Part shown: positions 62,792 to 64,000 of the stretch, piece by piece
Position numbering within the stretch: position 1 is the stretch's first letter
Layout of the letters: the number at the start of each line of letters is the position of its first letter
Source of the DNA: Pseudovibrio zosterae
Lineage (GTDB): Bacteria > Pseudomonadota > Alphaproteobacteria > Rhizobiales > Stappiaceae
Assembly: GCF_033843645.1 (NCBI RefSeq)
Contig: NZ_JAWXVZ010000005.1
Location: 1 to 64,000 of the forward strand
Direction: 5' to 3'
Length of the DNA: 64,000 nucleotides
Notes under the pieces: model-generated
Databases searched by the model: none
What the model saw: the letters and a program-made list of their open reading frames with translations, nothing else
What the model was told of the DNA's origin: nothing
Made by a program: the position numbers and the translations under genes

Positions 62792-62825
62792 GTGGCGAGG
62801 GGCACTGTATCGCGTCCCCCGCCAC
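62792..62825 (-). other. GC-rich stem-loop between choX and choW
   Basis: GTGGCG and CGCCAC arms, extended by GGGG/CCCC with single-base bulges, form a strong hairpin about 17 nt after the choX stop. No U-tract follows. It probably stabilises the choX part of the message. Confidence 0.55.
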
Positions 62826-62841
62826 CTTGCGAATGAATAGG

Positions 62842-63801
62842 TTACCGAAGGCCGAGGGCGGACTTGGCCACAACCGGGCCGTCTTGGCCGTCAAAAGTAG
62901 TGACACCGTCAAGCCAGGCGTCAATTACCTCTGGGTTGTTCTTAAGCCATGCACGAGCGGCATCCTGTGGGTCTTCGCCTTCGTTGAGAATGGCGTTCAT
63001 CAGTTCGTTTTCCATCTCAAGCGTAAAGGTGAGCTGGGTCAGGAACTTGCCGACGTTCGGACATTCGGCGGTGTAACCTGCACGCACGTTGGTGCGAACA
63101 TCCGCGCCGCCATAATTCGGGCCGAAGAAGTCGTCGCCACCTGAAAGATATTCAATCTCGAAGTTGGAGTTCATCGGATGTGGTGCCCAGCCAAGGAAGA
63201 CGATTGGCTGCTCGCGGCGAACCTTCCGAGAGACTTGTGAAAGCATGCCTGCCTCGGACGATTCAACCAGATCAAATCCTTCAAGATCGAAAGCGTTGGC
63301 CTCGATCATGTCCAGGATCAAGCGGTTGCCGTCGTTGCCCGCTTCGATGCCATAGATTTCGCCATCCAGTTCATCACGGAACTTGGCGATGTCGGCGAAG
63401 GACTTTAGGCCTGCTTCGTAAGTATACTTTGGTACAGCCAATGTATACTTGGCGCCGACGAGGTTTGTTGCAATGGTTTCAACGGTACCTGCTTCACGGT
63501 AAGCAGCGATGTCTGCTTCCATAGTAGGCATCCAGTTGCCAAGAAAAACGTCGAGATCGTTGTTGGCAAGTGATGCGTAAGTAACTGGTACGGAGAGAAC
63601 TTTTACCTCTGGCTCATACCCAAGGGCGTCCAATACAACAGCAGCAGTTGCAGTGGTGGCGGTGATGTCGGTCCAGCCTACATCTGAGAAGCGCACGGTT
63701 TCACACGCTTCCGGATCCTTCGCCTGCACTGCGCTTGCGCTAAGTAGTATTGCGAGCGAAGAGCCAAGGGTTACAAGTGTTTTCTGTAGAGTAAAAGTCA
63801 T
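62842..63801 (-). CDS. choX: Choline ABC transporter substrate-binding protein
   Basis: A 319-residue periplasmic binding protein with signal peptide (LGSSLAILLSASAVQA, cleavage near 27). The mature N-terminus FSDVGWTDITATTA and the later VFLGNWMPTM and LGWAPHPMN supply Trp residues corresponding to the aromatic box that binds the trimethylammonium head in ChoX of Sinorhizobium meliloti. That makes choline the likeliest ligand, with betaine possible. The ATG at 63801 has GGGGGA upstream. It is the first gene of choXWV. Confidence 0.92.
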   Translation of the reverse strand: MTFTLQKTLVTLGSSLAILLSASAVQAKDPEACETVRFSDVGWTDITATTATAAVVLDALGYEPEVKVLSVPVTYASLANNDLDVFLGNWMPTMEADIAAYREAGTVETIATNLVGAKYTLAVPKYTYEAGLKSFADIAKFRDELDGEIYGIEAGNDGNRLILDMIEANAFDLEGFDLVESSEAGMLSQVSRKVRREQPIVFLGWAPHPMNSNFEIEYLSGGDDFFGPNYGGADVRTNVRAGYTAECPNVGKFLTQLTFTLEMENELMNAILNEGEDPQDAARAWLKNNPEVIDAWLDGVTTFDGQDGPVVAKSALGLR

Positions 63802-63826
63802 GTAAATCCCCCATTTTAGAGTTTTT

Positions 63827-63889
63827 AATTGGCCTTATCTTTGTTTGACTTGCAATAATGCTGCCTCTTTTAATTTTCTTCGGCCAATT
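63827..63889. promoter_or_regulatory. Paired inverted repeat upstream of choX
   Basis: AATTGGCC (63827-63834) and GGCCAATT (63882-63889) are perfect 8-bp arms about 47 nt apart, spanning the AT-rich region where the choX promoter must lie. This could be a split operator with looping or two half-sites. No regulator gene is visible before the window ends at 64000. Confidence 0.4.
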
Positions 63890-64000
63890 GATGTGCGTCT
63901 TGTGATCGCCTCCTTAGCTATTAGGCGGTGCAACAATTTATATCAAGGGGAACTTTTTGCGAAAAAATACACCGGTATGCAAATCAATACTTTTCAATCG

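Noticed and set aside
60846..63801. ProVWX or glycine-betaine-only assignment for the transporter
   Set aside because: The binding protein's N-terminus and Trp placement match ChoX better; betaine remains possible as a secondary ligand.
1..64000. tRNA, rRNA, insertion sequence or prophage genes
   Set aside because: I looked through the intergenic stretches and saw no cloverleaf-like tRNA, rRNA segment, transposase or phage protein; a covariance-model scan would be decisive for small RNAs.

Overview
The window is about 64 kb of GC-rich bacterial chromosome, most likely from a Hyphomicrobiales (Rhizobiales) alphaproteobacterium, perhaps a marine lineage. The pointers are a PleC/PdhS-type histidine kinase, a fused anthranilate synthase TrpE(G) preceded by a trpL leader peptide with tandem Trp codons, a ChoXWV-type choline transporter, an MmsA dehydrogenase, and families of long palindromic intergenic repeats. 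The genus is inference only. No rRNA, tRNA, CRISPR, phage or transposase genes were seen. There is one 100-N assembly gap (38599-38698).

Layout. 0.1-8.7 kb: PleC-like kinase, aminopeptidase N, a CaiB/BaiF CoA-transferase and a membrane-anchored class III adenylate cyclase. 8.9-15.6 kb: an oligopeptide-type ABC transporter operon (fused double ATPase, binding protein, two permeases) followed by a methyltransferase. 15.7-17.0 kb: an array of roughly 290-bp palindromic repeats. 17.0-28.3 kb: the most unusual region. A leftward operon of four glycosyltransferases and a polysaccharide deacetylase diverges from a rightward set. That set encodes an ABC-exporter-like protein whose nucleotide-binding domain has lost nearly all catalytic residues, a stand-alone cyclic-nucleotide-binding protein, a metallo-beta-lactamase-fold hydrolase, and a six-TM adenylate cyclase. 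I read this as a cyclic-nucleotide-controlled surface-glycan system.

28.4-37.8 kb: an SDR, a DadA-like flavoprotein, a lipoprotein, ilvD, a small membrane protein, trpE(G) with its attenuator, and a Tat-exported intradiol-like protein paired with a ferric-reductase-like membrane protein. 37.8-39.8 kb: a second array of the same repeat family in the opposite orientation, interrupted by the gap. 39.8-48.6 kb: a leftward catabolic-looking operon (M20 peptidase, binding protein, two permeases, double ATPase, ROK-family kinase without zinc ligands, ArgE-like deacetylase). 48.8-51.8 kb: GDP-mannose synthesis genes (manC, phosphomannomutase), which could feed the glycan cluster.

51.8-64 kb: an unknown membrane-anchored protein, pirin, a LysR regulator divergent from mmsA, an IclR regulator divergent from an SDR that has lost its catalytic Tyr and Lys, an exported unknown protein, a lysine-dehydrogenase-like enzyme with an Lrp regulator, and the choline transporter choXWV. 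Stem-loops lie just downstream of the binding-protein gene in all three ABC operons, which fits differential mRNA stability.
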